Source of the DNA: Bacteroidaceae bacterium
GTDB lineage: Bacteria > Bacteroidota > Bacteroidia > Bacteroidales > Bacteroidaceae
Direction: 5' to 3'
DNA length: 64,000 nt
Assembly (NCBI GenBank): GCA_017469925.1
Contig: JAFUFK010000001.1
Span: forward strand, 1-64,000
The translations under genes and the position numbers were made by a program. The notes beneath the pieces were generated by a model that saw nothing but the letters and a program-made list of their open reading frames with translations, was not told the origin of the DNA and made no database searches. Positions 25,055-33,854 of this stretch are shown piece after piece (the stretch's first letter is position 1; each line of letters opens with the position of its first letter).

Positions 25055-26428
25055 ATGAAATGTAGGATCCTATCATTCTATCTGGCACTCATGATGCCTG
25101 TAATTACGACTTACGCACAGACCCTGTCAGTCGAAGATACCATAACAATCTATGAGCATGGACATGAACAAGGAAAAATATCAATGTGGGACATCAACAA
25201 CGATTCCCTATGGATACTGGTTGAGCATGTGGTCGTAGATACGGCAAAGATAGAATCTATGGTCATAGAGGCGGATAAGGAGAAAAGAGCCAAGGCTGAT
25301 TCCATCATGCAGGCCGAACGATTAGGATATGAATCACAAATGGCAGTGATTGAGGCTCTGATGGAGCATGAGAAGAAAAAGACTGTTGTGGATGACGAGA
25401 AACAGTTAAAGACGTTGATGTGGTATAGAGACCATGCAAGTATGTCGGAGTCTGCAAGAAATAAAATAGACAAACACAAAGTGCCAAAAGGGCTATCAGA
25501 GTGGTATTTGTTGGATGCTCGTGCAGAACTACAGCAGAAGGTAACCCAAGTCAGGGACCCATATCAGCCTGCCACATGGTACGATGCCTACCCTTACGAG
25601 AAACTCTATCCGAAAAAAAAGGTACATAAGCGCGTCCGCAATCCTTATTGCGTTGATAATTATCTTAATGGATATTTCTCGGCGAGTAGCATGGACTCCA
25701 AGAAGTGCTACTACTTTAATATGGTGACGGGATGGGAGTGGGCTGAACGGGAAAAGGCAGAACAGAAAGAAGAACACTATCCCATGAATCTGCATTATAG
25801 TTGTTATCCGACGCATCCGGAATATCGATTCTCTGGGAATGAGGTTTACGACAAACAAGGAAAACTTGTCAGAATAACATGGATAAATGGAGGCTATTTA
25901 TATTTTGGAGAGTATAAGAAAGATATCAAGAAGGAACTACTTGAACAACTTTGCAAGCGTGACTTTCTTGCTAATAAATATGACATCAATAGTGCGAAGA
26001 AAGAGACCCTTACGGCCTTGTCTATACGGTATGAACTGGCAAATGCGGTGGATGCACGTTTTGAGAGATACGTGAAGATGGCCAAAGAGGCACGTGACGA
26101 AAAGGTTAGCGCGACTTCATTGGAACAATACAATCGCGCACAAAAGAAACAAACCGAAGCCCTGAATGTCTTAATGGAGTACGTGCAGAAGGAACGGGAA
26201 CCACAGGCATTGAAGTATATCGCCCAACTGGAGGCTGACCACAAGGATGACTTCAAGTATCTATACAAGATAGAACGCTTGGACGGCACGACATTTAAGT
26301 GTTATTGGTTAAACTCTAATCTGGAGTGTGGCTGCATTGCTAAAATAGCATGGCAGAACGATGGGCCATATAAATCCCAATATACAATAGAGCTACTACC
26401 CCATGAAGTAGTAACTATTAGGAGGTAA
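25055..26428 (+). CDS. Secreted hypothetical protein, unrecognised family
   Basis: 457 residues with a signal peptide (about 1-21, ending TTYAQ). The body is charged and helical with many Lys/Glu/Tyr residues; EKRAKADSIMQAERLGYES and LEQYNRAQKKQTEALNVL suggest coiled-coil stretches. The middle has paired Cys (CYPTHPEYRFSGNEVYDKQG) with a YD/GK beta-hairpin like those of MORN- or WG-type repeats (YDKQGKLVRITWINGGYLY). I do not recognise a family. Base composition is more AT-rich than its neighbours, which suggests recent acquisition. It may be transcribed with the structured RNA upstream. Confidence 0.75.
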   Translation: MKCRILSFYLALMMPVITTYAQTLSVEDTITIYEHGHEQGKISMWDINNDSLWILVEHVVVDTAKIESMVIEADKEKRAKADSIMQAERLGYESQMAVIEALMEHEKKKTVVDDEKQLKTLMWYRDHASMSESARNKIDKHKVPKGLSEWYLLDARAELQQKVTQVRDPYQPATWYDAYPYEKLYPKKKVHKRVRNPYCVDNYLNGYFSASSMDSKKCYYFNMVTGWEWAEREKAEQKEEHYPMNLHYSCYPTHPEYRFSGNEVYDKQGKLVRITWINGGYLYFGEYKKDIKKELLEQLCKRDFLANKYDINSAKKETLTALSIRYELANAVDARFERYVKMAKEARDEKVSATSLEQYNRAQKKQTEALNVLMEYVQKEREPQALKYIAQLEADHKDDFKYLYKIERLDGTTFKCYWLNSNLECGCIAKIAWQNDGPYKSQYTIELLPHEVVTIRR

Positions 26429-26560
26429 AAATTCTCGCTATTAGTCAGCGAAGTTGTTGGCTAATAGCGAGGAATCCGGTGCGCTAATAGTCAGCACACC
26501 CTCTTCCCTAATAGTGTGCGGCGCGACGGACTAATAGCAAGACGATTCGTGGACTATTAG
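26415..26560. repeat. 23-nt period array of CTAWTAG boxes
   Basis: The 7-mer CTATTAG or its reverse complement CTAATAG begins at 26415, 26438, 26461, 26484, 26508, 26531 and 26554: steps of 23, 23, 23, 24, 23 and 23. The 16 bases between boxes vary freely. The first box overlaps the final codons of the gene ending at 26428; the rest fills the gap before the radA stop at 26664. Confidence 0.88.
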
Positions 26561-26663
26561 TGAGTGGAGTGGTGCTTATATAACGCGAGGATGTGCCTAT
26601 TTTGACACACCCTCCTTCTGCGCCATGACAAAACTGATGCAAGCATCGTTCTGCTCATTTTAC

Positions 26664-28139
26664 TTACCCAAATAACTCCCTCACCGCCTCGGCGACGCGA
26701 TGGACGGGGACGAGGTCGAGTTTCAGGTCTTTCCGATTGATGCCCTTTAATCCTTGGGCGGGGACAAGCATGCGACGGAAACCGAGTTTCTCGGCCTCGG
26801 CAATGCGTTGTTCCAGGCGGCTGACGGGACGAATCTCGCCCGAGAGGCCCACTTCGCCGCATAGGCAGGTGTCGGCATCGATGGCGGCATCCACGTTGCT
26901 CGAAAGGACGGCGGCAATGACGCTGAGATCCATGGCAGGGTCAGTGACGCGCAGGCCACCGGCGATGTTCAGGAATACGTCCTTTTGGGCAAGTTTGAAG
27001 CCGACGCGCTTCTCCAGCACGGCCAGCAACATGCCCAGGCGGCGGTTGTCGAAGCCCGTGGCCGAGCGCTGGGGGGTGCCGTAGGCGGCGGTGGATACGA
27101 GGGCCTGTGTCTCTATCAAAAGCGGGCGCACGCCCTCGATGGCCGAACAGATGGCGATGCCGCTCAAGCCCTCGCGCCCTTCGGTGAGCAAGAGTTCGCT
27201 GGGGTTTGATACTTGTCGCAGTCCGCCTTGCAGCATTTCGTAGATGCCCAGTTCCGAGGTGCTGCCGAAGCGGTTCTTCTGCGCGCGTAGGATGCGATAC
27301 ATGTAGTGCTGGTCGCCCTCGAATTGCAGGACGCAATCGACAATGTGCTCCAATACCTTCGGCCCAGCCAGCGTGCCCTCCTTCGTGATGTGCCCAATGA
27401 GGATGACGGAGCAGCCCCCCGACTTGGCAAACTTCAGCAACGAAGCCGCACACTCGCGAATCTGACTAAGGCTGCCCGGCGACGACTCCACGCCCTCGGT
27501 CTGTATGGTCTGTATGGAGTCGATGACCACGAGGTCGGGCTGCTCCTCGGCAATATGCTCGTAGATGGCCTCAAGGGAGGTTTCGCACAATATAAGCAGA
27601 CCCTCCCCCTTCCCCTCCCTTGTAGGGCGGGGAGTAGATACATTCTGAGGCTCAGTAGTAAATACATCCTGCCCCCTCCCTACAAGGGAGGGTTGGGGGA
27701 GGGTCTGTAGTCTATCGGCACGGAGTTTTATCTGTCGGGCACTTTCCTCACCACTGACGTACAACACCTTTTTATCTTTCAGTCGCAGTACTGTTTGCAG
27801 GATGAGGGTGCTCTTGCCGATGCCCGGTTCGCCGCCCAGCAGCACGAGGCTGCCCTCGACCAGCCCGCCGCCCAAGACACGATTCAGTTCCTGGTCGCCC
27901 ATGTCGATGCGCACCTCTGCATCAGCCTGGATGTCATGCAAGGGCAGAGGGGAAGAGCCCTCCTGACCTCCCCTTGAAGGGGAGGAAATCCCCCTCCCTT
28001 TAAGGGAGGGATGGGGTAGGTCTCTTACTTTGAATTCCTTCATCGTATTCCACTGGCCGCAGGCGGGGCACTTGCCCACCCACTTCGTCGCTTCCTGTCC
28101 GCATTCCGAGCAGACGTACATAGTCTTGTCCTTTGCCAT
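26664..28139 (-). CDS. radA: DNA repair protein RadA, with two palindromic insertions
   Basis: 491 residues from the ATG at 28139 (MAKDKTMYVCSECG). The N-terminal zinc finger uses Cys10, 13, 24 and 27. Walker A GGEPGIGKST lies at 102-111, the RadA KNRFGSTSELG motif in the middle, and a Lon-protease-like C-terminal domain (GGLRVTDPAMDLSVIAAVLS). RadA promotes branch migration in recombination. Length exceeds the usual 450-460 because residues about 40-62 ([19 protein letters not shown]) and about 145-181 (PSLVGRGQDVF to PTREGKGEG) come from in-frame palindromic elements. It starts 4 nt after a small secreted protein gene that carries the promoter. Confidence 0.95.
   Translation of the reverse strand: MAKDKTMYVCSECGQEATKWVGKCPACGQWNTMKEFKVRDLPHPSLKGRGISSPSRGGQEGSSPLPLHDIQADAEVRIDMGDQELNRVLGGGLVEGSLVLLGGEPGIGKSTLILQTVLRLKDKKVLYVSGEESARQIKLRADRLQTLPQPSLVGRGQDVFTTEPQNVSTPRPTREGKGEGLLILCETSLEAIYEHIAEEQPDLVVIDSIQTIQTEGVESSPGSLSQIRECAASLLKFAKSGGCSVILIGHITKEGTLAGPKVLEHIVDCVLQFEGDQHYMYRILRAQKNRFGSTSELGIYEMLQGGLRQVSNPSELLLTEGREGLSGIAICSAIEGVRPLLIETQALVSTAAYGTPQRSATGFDNRRLGMLLAVLEKRVGFKLAQKDVFLNIAGGLRVTDPAMDLSVIAAVLSSNVDAAIDADTCLCGEVGLSGEIRPVSRLEQRIAEAEKLGFRRMLVPAQGLKGINRKDLKLDLVPVHRVAEAVRELFG
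27597..27706. repeat. In-frame palindromic element 2 in radA
   Basis: Terminal inverted repeats CAGACCCTCCCCC / GGGGGAGGGTCTG, each followed by a CTTGTAG-centred hairpin, around a 35-nt spacer. Same design as the mnmA element. It interrupts the region after Walker A. Confidence 0.85.
27957..28023. repeat. In-frame palindromic element 1 in radA
   Basis: Two hairpins (CTCCCCTTGAAGGGGAG and CCCTCCCTTTAAGGGAGGG) bounded by GCCCTCCTGACC and TGGGGTAGGTCT. It matches 21673..21741 closely. Confidence 0.85.
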
Positions 28140-28143
28140 GGTG

Positions 28144-28521
28144 TTACATTTTAGTATTTGCCGACCTCGAACTGATGCGCTTGCCCTCCTTCGTCCAAGT
28201 GTATATCCACGAGGCGTTGCGGCTGGTGAACGTGTCGCCGCTGGCCGAGAGTATCTCACCCACGACGTTCACACCGAGCGAAGTGATGCGCTTGCCCGAA
28301 GCATCGTAGATGATGTAGTAGCTATTGCCTTGGCGGATGATGTAGAACGACGAGGTGTAGGTGACGAGCCGCCCCTGACTGGTACTGAAACTGCGGATGC
28401 GCTTGCCGTCCTCGTCATAGACGTAGTACCACGAGCGTGTCGTCTCGATGTAACTGATGCGCTGTGCCCTCATGCCGATGGTACACAGCAGCGCGATGAT
28501 GAGTATTATGTGTCTGCGCAT
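28144..28521 (-). CDS. Small secreted protein with GKRI beta-hairpin repeats
   Basis: 125 residues from MRRHIILIIALLCTIGMRAQ, a signal peptide. The mature part has three similar units ending in DEDGKRIRS, DASGKRITS and TKEGKRISS, each preceded by an aromatic strand (SWYYVY, SYYIIY, SWIYTW), which suggests a WG-like repeat fold. No known function. The ATG at 28521 was chosen because it begins the signal peptide and lies downstream of a good promoter. It leads the radA transcription unit (4-nt gap). Confidence 0.75.
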   Translation of the reverse strand: MRRHIILIIALLCTIGMRAQRISYIETTRSWYYVYDEDGKRIRSFSTSQGRLVTYTSSFYIIRQGNSYYIIYDASGKRITSLGVNVVGEILSASGDTFTSRNASWIYTWTKEGKRISSRSANTKM

Positions 28522-28544
28522 GGCCAATAGAGGTTTGTTAGGCG

Positions 28545-28576
28545 CAAAGATACGATTAAGTGAGCGAAAACGCAAA
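28545..28576 (-). promoter_or_regulatory. Promoter of the small secreted protein - radA unit
   Basis: Minus strand TTTG (28573-28576), 20-nt spacer, TATCTTTG (28545-28552). Confidence 0.7.
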
Positions 28577-28652
28577 TCTATTTGCAGTTTTCCAAGCGTG
28601 AGTATCTAAGACCGCAGGTCAAAGATACACTTCTTTTTTGACATCGACAAGA

Positions 28653-28679
28653 AAAGGGAACCGAAAAATGGTTCCCTTT
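28653..28679. terminator. Terminator after the sodium/calcium exchanger gene
   Basis: Perfect 10-bp stem AAAGGGAACC / GGTTCCCTTT with a 7-nt loop and A/T runs on both sides. It lies just past the stop at 28686 on the minus strand. Confidence 0.7.
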
Positions 28680-28685
28680 GCTCTG

Positions 28686-29648
<963 letters not shown>

Positions 29649-29666
29649 AATTGAGCGTTAGAATGA

Positions 29667-31517
29667 TTAAAACGGAAAGAGCAGGGGCAGCACGACGACC
29701 ATCACGATGCCCATGATAAGTTGGAGGGGGAGACCCACACGCACATAGTCCATGAAAGTGTAGCGGCCAGCCTTCATTACCAAGGCATTGGGCGGAGTGC
29801 TGAACGGCGAGGCGAAGCACATACTGGCACTGACGGCAACGGCAAAGAGGAGCGGGACAGGACTGACACTTGCCGACTGCGCCGAAGCCAGGGCTATGGG
29901 GGCCATGAGCACGGCTGTGGCGGTGTTCGAAATGAACATGGTGAGCAGCGATGTGGTGAAGTAGATGCCAGCCAGCAGTGCTATAGGTCCCAGGCTGCCG
30001 AGACTGCCGACAAGCGTCTGCGCCACAAGGTCTGAGGCCCCCGTCTTCTCCAGTGCCACCGACATAGGCATCATGGCCGCAATGAGCACGATGGTCTCCC
30101 AGTTGATGGTTTTATAGGCCGCCTCTACGCTGCGGAAACATCGTGTGAGTATCATCAGCACCGAGGCAATAAGCACGGCGGTGACAGGGGCCACGGGGAT
30201 AAAGTCGAACACCATCATACAGACCATTGCGACCATGATGAGGGCTGCCAATGGGGCTTTGTAGTCGAAGGTGACGCGGGCGGCCTCTGCCAACGGCTGA
30301 CCGAGCACGACCCAGTATTCCTCGTCGTTGGACAGGCGCCCGATGTTCGTCCACGTGCCCTGTACCAGCAGCACATCGCCTGCCTGCAACTTCACGTCTG
30401 GCAAATCGTCGAGGATGTATTCGCTACCCCGGCGGACGCCTAAGACATTGATGCTGTACTTGGAGCGGAAGCCTGAATCGCTGAGCCTGCGTCCGACGAA
30501 CTTCGACTGCTGCAAGAGCACGAGTTCCGCCATGCCGATATCGTAGAAGTCCAGTCCGCTGTCCTCGAAGGACAATGTCAGTCCGCCCTCCTTGGCGAAG
30601 CGTGCAGCCTGTTCCTCGGAACCGGAGAGATAGATGATGTCGCCCTCCTGCAAGCGCACGTCGGGTGTGGCCACCGTCTGCGAGATGTCGCGGAACTTGT
30701 CGCTCACGCCCACGAACGAGGGGAGTCGGCTGCGTTCGCGACGCACTTCGAGCACCGTCAGCCCGTAACGCTGACGGATGTCCAGTTCGGCAATGGAGTT
30801 GCCGACAATCTGCGATGCCCGGCCTACCACGGCCCGGCTGACACTCTCGGCCACGCCGTATTCGCGCACCAATTGGCTGAGCGACTTGCCACGCCGCGTG
30901 TTGTTGTCCTTGCCCGTCGATTTATCTTTCAATAGCCAGCGCGACAGTGGCAGCAGGACAATGATTCCCACGGCCAGGCAGATGAGGCCGACGGGTAGGA
31001 ACGAGAAGAATCCCAGCGCCGGATAACCTGCCTCGCGCAAGGTTTCGTCGATGACGAGGTTGGGCGGTGTGCTGATGAGTGTCATGATGCCCAAGGAACT
31101 GGCAAAGGCCAGCGGCATGAGCAAGCGACGCGGGCTGATGCCGGCCGCATTGGCCATCGACACGACGATGGGCAGCATCAGTGCCACCGTCCCCGTGTTG
31201 GAGATGAAGGCTCCCGTGAAGCCCGTGACCAGCATCACCAGCAGGAACAGTCGCAGTTCGGACTGCCCCGCCAGTGTCATCAGTCGTGAACTCACCATCT
31301 TGGCCAGTCCCGTCTGCACGATACCGCCACCGACGATGAACAGTCCTGCCATCATGATAACCACGGGATTGGAGAAGCCCGACAGGGCCTCTGCCGGTGA
31401 GAGTATGCCGCCCAGGAGCAGGGCGATGAGGGCACAGAGCGCCACTACGTCGGAGCGCACTTTGTTCAAGGCGAAGAGCAAGGCCGTGATGGCCAAGACG
31501 GTGAGCGTAAGTAGCAT
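29667..31517 (-). CDS. SLC13/DASS-family permease with two cytoplasmic RCK-C (TrkA-C) domains
   Basis: 616 residues from the ATG at 31517 (MLLTLTVLAI), which begins the first membrane span. N-terminal membrane half with FISNTGTVALMLPI and ISTPPNLV; two TrkA-C-like domains in the middle (about 215-385: VGNSIAELDIRQRYGLTVLE; FVGRRLSDSGFRSKYSINVL); C-terminal membrane half with FISNTATAVLMAPIALA and FSTPPNALVM. The paired SNT and TPPN motifs bind sodium and anion in this superfamily. Substrate could be dicarboxylate or sulfate. Confidence 0.93.
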   Translation of the reverse strand: MLLTLTVLAITALLFALNKVRSDVVALCALIALLLGGILSPAEALSGFSNPVVIMMAGLFIVGGGIVQTGLAKMVSSRLMTLAGQSELRLFLLVMLVTGFTGAFISNTGTVALMLPIVVSMANAAGISPRRLLMPLAFASSLGIMTLISTPPNLVIDETLREAGYPALGFFSFLPVGLICLAVGIIVLLPLSRWLLKDKSTGKDNNTRRGKSLSQLVREYGVAESVSRAVVGRASQIVGNSIAELDIRQRYGLTVLEVRRERSRLPSFVGVSDKFRDISQTVATPDVRLQEGDIIYLSGSEEQAARFAKEGGLTLSFEDSGLDFYDIGMAELVLLQQSKFVGRRLSDSGFRSKYSINVLGVRRGSEYILDDLPDVKLQAGDVLLVQGTWTNIGRLSNDEEYWVVLGQPLAEAARVTFDYKAPLAALIMVAMVCMMVFDFIPVAPVTAVLIASVLMILTRCFRSVEAAYKTINWETIVLIAAMMPMSVALEKTGASDLVAQTLVGSLGSLGPIALLAGIYFTTSLLTMFISNTATAVLMAPIALASAQSASVSPVPLLFAVAVSASMCFASPFSTPPNALVMKAGRYTFMDYVRVGLPLQLIMGIVMVVVLPLLFPF

Positions 31518-31576
31518 AACTGAAATTGTTATTTTATGAATTATTAAAAGAGTCAAGCGGCGAAGCCGTATTCAAA

Positions 31577-31972
31577 TTACCAGAAGAGACGCGCAAGCGC
31601 ATTGGCCTCTTCGCCCTCGAAGATGAGCACGTCCGTCACGGCCTCGTAGTTCAGGCTCTGGAACTGGAAGAGGCGCACGGCCAGGAAGGCTCTGTCGCGC
31701 GACGCGCAGACCTCGGCCATGTAGTTGCCGTAGTCGGCAGTCCGGGGGTGGAAGTCGCCGATGGCGGCAGCCCGTTTCTCGCGTGGCAATTCCAAGATGC
31801 GCCTAATGCGCTGGCCGTCTTCGGGTGAATACTCAAGTGCGTTGGCGTCGATAACGCTATTTGTCGGTCTGTAAGTCGCCGTCGTGCGCAGGCCGAACAG
31901 AGATTTGCTGATGCCGATACGGGCATCGGTGCAGATGCTTTCCCACATCCGCAGGTTTTTGATATTTGCCAT
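31577..31972 (-). CDS. Small conserved hypothetical protein
   Basis: 131 residues from MANIKNLRMWESICTD; the open frame upstream lacks coding character. No signal peptide or membrane span. Recognisable blocks are FGLRTTATYRPTNSVIDANA and EVCASRDRAFLAVRLFQFQS. I do not know the family. It is first in line with the SLC13 permease and the exchanger (59-nt gap), so may be co-transcribed with them. Confidence 0.65.
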   Translation of the reverse strand: MANIKNLRMWESICTDARIGISKSLFGLRTTATYRPTNSVIDANALEYSPEDGQRIRRILELPREKRAAAIGDFHPRTADYGNYMAEVCASRDRAFLAVRLFQFQSLNYEAVTDVLIFEGEEANALARLFW

Positions 31973-32015
31973 TTTCGTTTGTTTCTTTGTTAGTGATACT
32001 ATTTTCGTAAATCGG

Positions 32016-32173
32016 GGAGATAAGAGAAGATAAAGGAAGATAGAAGGAGATATGTGGCTTTGCCACGAAGATAGAGGACGATAGTCTTTGACCAAAGTCT
32101 CTATGGGAGACAGTTGTATTGTCTTCTATCTCCTTCTATCTTCTTCTATCTTCTTTTATCTCCTTCATCTTCC
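32016..32173. repeat. Large inverted repeat built of 10-nt GAAGATARRG units
   Basis: Left arm 32016-32054 (GGAGATAAGA, GAAGATAAAG, GAAGATAGAA, GGAGATATG) pairs with the right arm, about 32121-32163, over nearly 39 bp with three or so mismatches. The loop of about 66 nt contains a small GTGGC/GCCAC hairpin. It fills the gap between two unknown genes, downstream of the one ending at 32180. Confidence 0.8.
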
Positions 32174-32179
32174 CTACTG

Positions 32180-32629
32180 CTAACAAAGAAGTCGTCTCAG
32201 CGCAATGACATAGCGGAGGCGCGGAGACGTGGCGGCCATGCGTTGCCGACAATGGTAGCGGTATGGTCGTAGGAGAGGGAAAAGTTGCGGATTAAACGAT
32301 TTGCCTTTGGCCCATCGGCCTGCCGAGTTCGTAGGCTTTCCGCCGTGGGTGGGCAACAGGCGAGTAGGACGGGAGGAGGCTACGCGATTGGAGGATGGTG
32401 CGGACAGGCGGGCCGTCACAGGGAAGACCAGCGGTTCTTCGACAAGCGAAGCGGCATAGCCGGTTACCTCTGCCACTTGTCTCAGCCATCCGTCGCTTTG
32501 CCTGATTTGTGCCTCGCTCTTATGTGTGCCGTTGGCAGAAAGGCATCGCGCCTTGGGTCCGACATTGGAACCAAGATACCCGCACAATAGCGCGGCGACG
32601 ATAAACAGACGAGTCAGAAATCTACTCAC
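32180..32629 (-). CDS. Hypothetical secreted basic protein
   Basis: 149 residues with a probable signal peptide (MSRFLTRLFIVAALLCGYLG) and an Arg-rich body ending RQRMAATSPRLRYVIALRRL. Low complexity and many Arg/Ser make coding status less certain, but a good promoter (32657..32687) points at this start. No family recognised. It could be a spurious frame over a non-coding transcript. Confidence 0.5.
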   Translation of the reverse strand: MSRFLTRLFIVAALLCGYLGSNVGPKARCLSANGTHKSEAQIRQSDGWLRQVAEVTGYAASLVEEPLVFPVTARLSAPSSNRVASSRPTRLLPTHGGKPTNSAGRWAKGKSFNPQLFPLLRPYRYHCRQRMAATSPRLRYVIALRRLLC

Positions 32630-32656
32630 GAATCCTGCAAATTCTTTTTACGAGTA

Positions 32657-32687
32657 CAAAGATAGTGCAAACCGAGTGAAAAAGCAA
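32657..32687 (-). promoter_or_regulatory. Promoter of the basic hypothetical protein
   Basis: Minus strand TTG (32685-32687), 20-nt spacer, TATCTTTG (32657-32664). Confidence 0.6.
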
Positions 32688-32728
32688 GCATTTGTTTGGT
32701 TTCCGTTAGCAGATTTTCGTGTGAGAGC

Positions 32729-33850
32729 CTATTTTGCCCCTTTCCGTCGGTTGCAGTCGCGACAGAGCATCTGGCAGTTCTCCTCCACCGTACGCCCGCC
32801 GTCGCGCCACGGCGTGATATGGTCGCCCTCCATCTGCTCTATCTCGAAGTGGTTGCCGCAGAGCGGACAAATGCCTTGCTGCTTCTCATAGACGGCCAGT
32901 TTGATGTCCTCGGGAAAGGCGCGAAGGCCCAGCCAATGCTCGTCGCGGGTGAGCACGTAGGGGCAGATGCCCTTCTTCTGTTGCACCTCAGAGTCGATGA
33001 CCAACTTGCTTATCTCCCTGTCCATTGCAGCCTTGTCCAGCACCTCCCCGTGGAAACGGTCGTAGAGTGCGCCCCAATCCACGCCTTGCATTATCCTTTT
33101 GCGCTTGCCCACGTCGAAGGTCGCCGTCACCCAGGTGATGACTGCCGAGAAGTATTGCCACAGTTGCGAAGCATTGGGGTCGTGCTGGTGCTGCGCCATG
33201 TAGCCCTCAATGGTTTGCCTGAAACCGGGTTTGCTCTCGCTGTTGGCAATCCATCGGAGTGCTGTTTCCAGGTAATCCTGGCGGATGGGCGAGCCGTTCA
33301 TCAGGTACTTGCCCATGTTGTAGGCGGCGCAGTTCGACTTCGAGAAGTACCGCTTGGCATCGCTCACGAACGGGCCGGCATACACGGCGTTACGCAGTTC
33401 CTGTGCCGTCAGCCGCTCGCCTGCGATGTTGATGGTCTCGAACCATTTCAGTTTCTCCTTGTCCGTCCCTTGGCAGACGTACACCATCAGTTCGTAGTCG
33501 AGTATCTGTTCCTGCTCCTCCTTGGTCAGGTTGTGGAAATACTGGAAGTCGTAGGCAAAGTCACCATGCACGTACTGGCACAGGCTTATCGTACGCTGCT
33601 GTCCGTCCATCACTTCGTAGGGCACATCGGCATCTTCGTCCCTGCGTGCCCAGTACATCGTGTTCAGGGGGAATCCCTCGCGCACGGTTGTAATCACGGC
33701 GTTGCGCTTCTTGTCGTCGTAGATAAACTCGCGCTGATAGGGTGGACGGATGTCGAGCCGACCGCCGTAGCCCCTCACGCCTTGTTCTTCGTTGTCCTCG
33801 TAACCGTCGGTCAGTTCGCGGACGGTAATCTTTCTTAATTCTATTTCCAT
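32729..33850 (-). CDS. DUF262 (GmrSD-type) protein with C-terminal HNH nuclease
   Basis: 373 residues. The N-terminal DUF262 domain shows PPYQREF (36-42) and MDGQQRTISL (81-90), the ParB/Srx-like nucleotide-binding signature of GmrS. The C-terminal HNH domain (about 325-370) has CPLCG, GDHITPW and CRDCNRRKG, giving the zinc Cys pairs and the catalytic His. Fused DUF262-HNH proteins restrict modified or foreign DNA in known cases. Here the gene is 4 nt after an adenine methyltransferase gene, so the pair looks like a restriction-modification unit. The target and whether it is NTP-dependent are inference. Confidence 0.88.
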   Translation of the reverse strand: MEIELRKITVRELTDGYEDNEEQGVRGYGGRLDIRPPYQREFIYDDKKRNAVITTVREGFPLNTMYWARRDEDADVPYEVMDGQQRTISLCQYVHGDFAYDFQYFHNLTKEEQEQILDYELMVYVCQGTDKEKLKWFETINIAGERLTAQELRNAVYAGPFVSDAKRYFSKSNCAAYNMGKYLMNGSPIRQDYLETALRWIANSESKPGFRQTIEGYMAQHQHDPNASQLWQYFSAVITWVTATFDVGKRKRIMQGVDWGALYDRFHGEVLDKAAMDREISKLVIDSEVQQKKGICPYVLTRDEHWLGLRAFPEDIKLAVYEKQQGICPLCGNHFEIEQMEGDHITPWRDGGRTVEENCQMLCRDCNRRKGAK

Positions 33851-33854
33851 GATA

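Noticed and set aside
26415-26560. CRISPR array
   Set aside because: The conserved part is only 7 nt and units are 23 nt; no cas gene is nearby and spacers would be too short.
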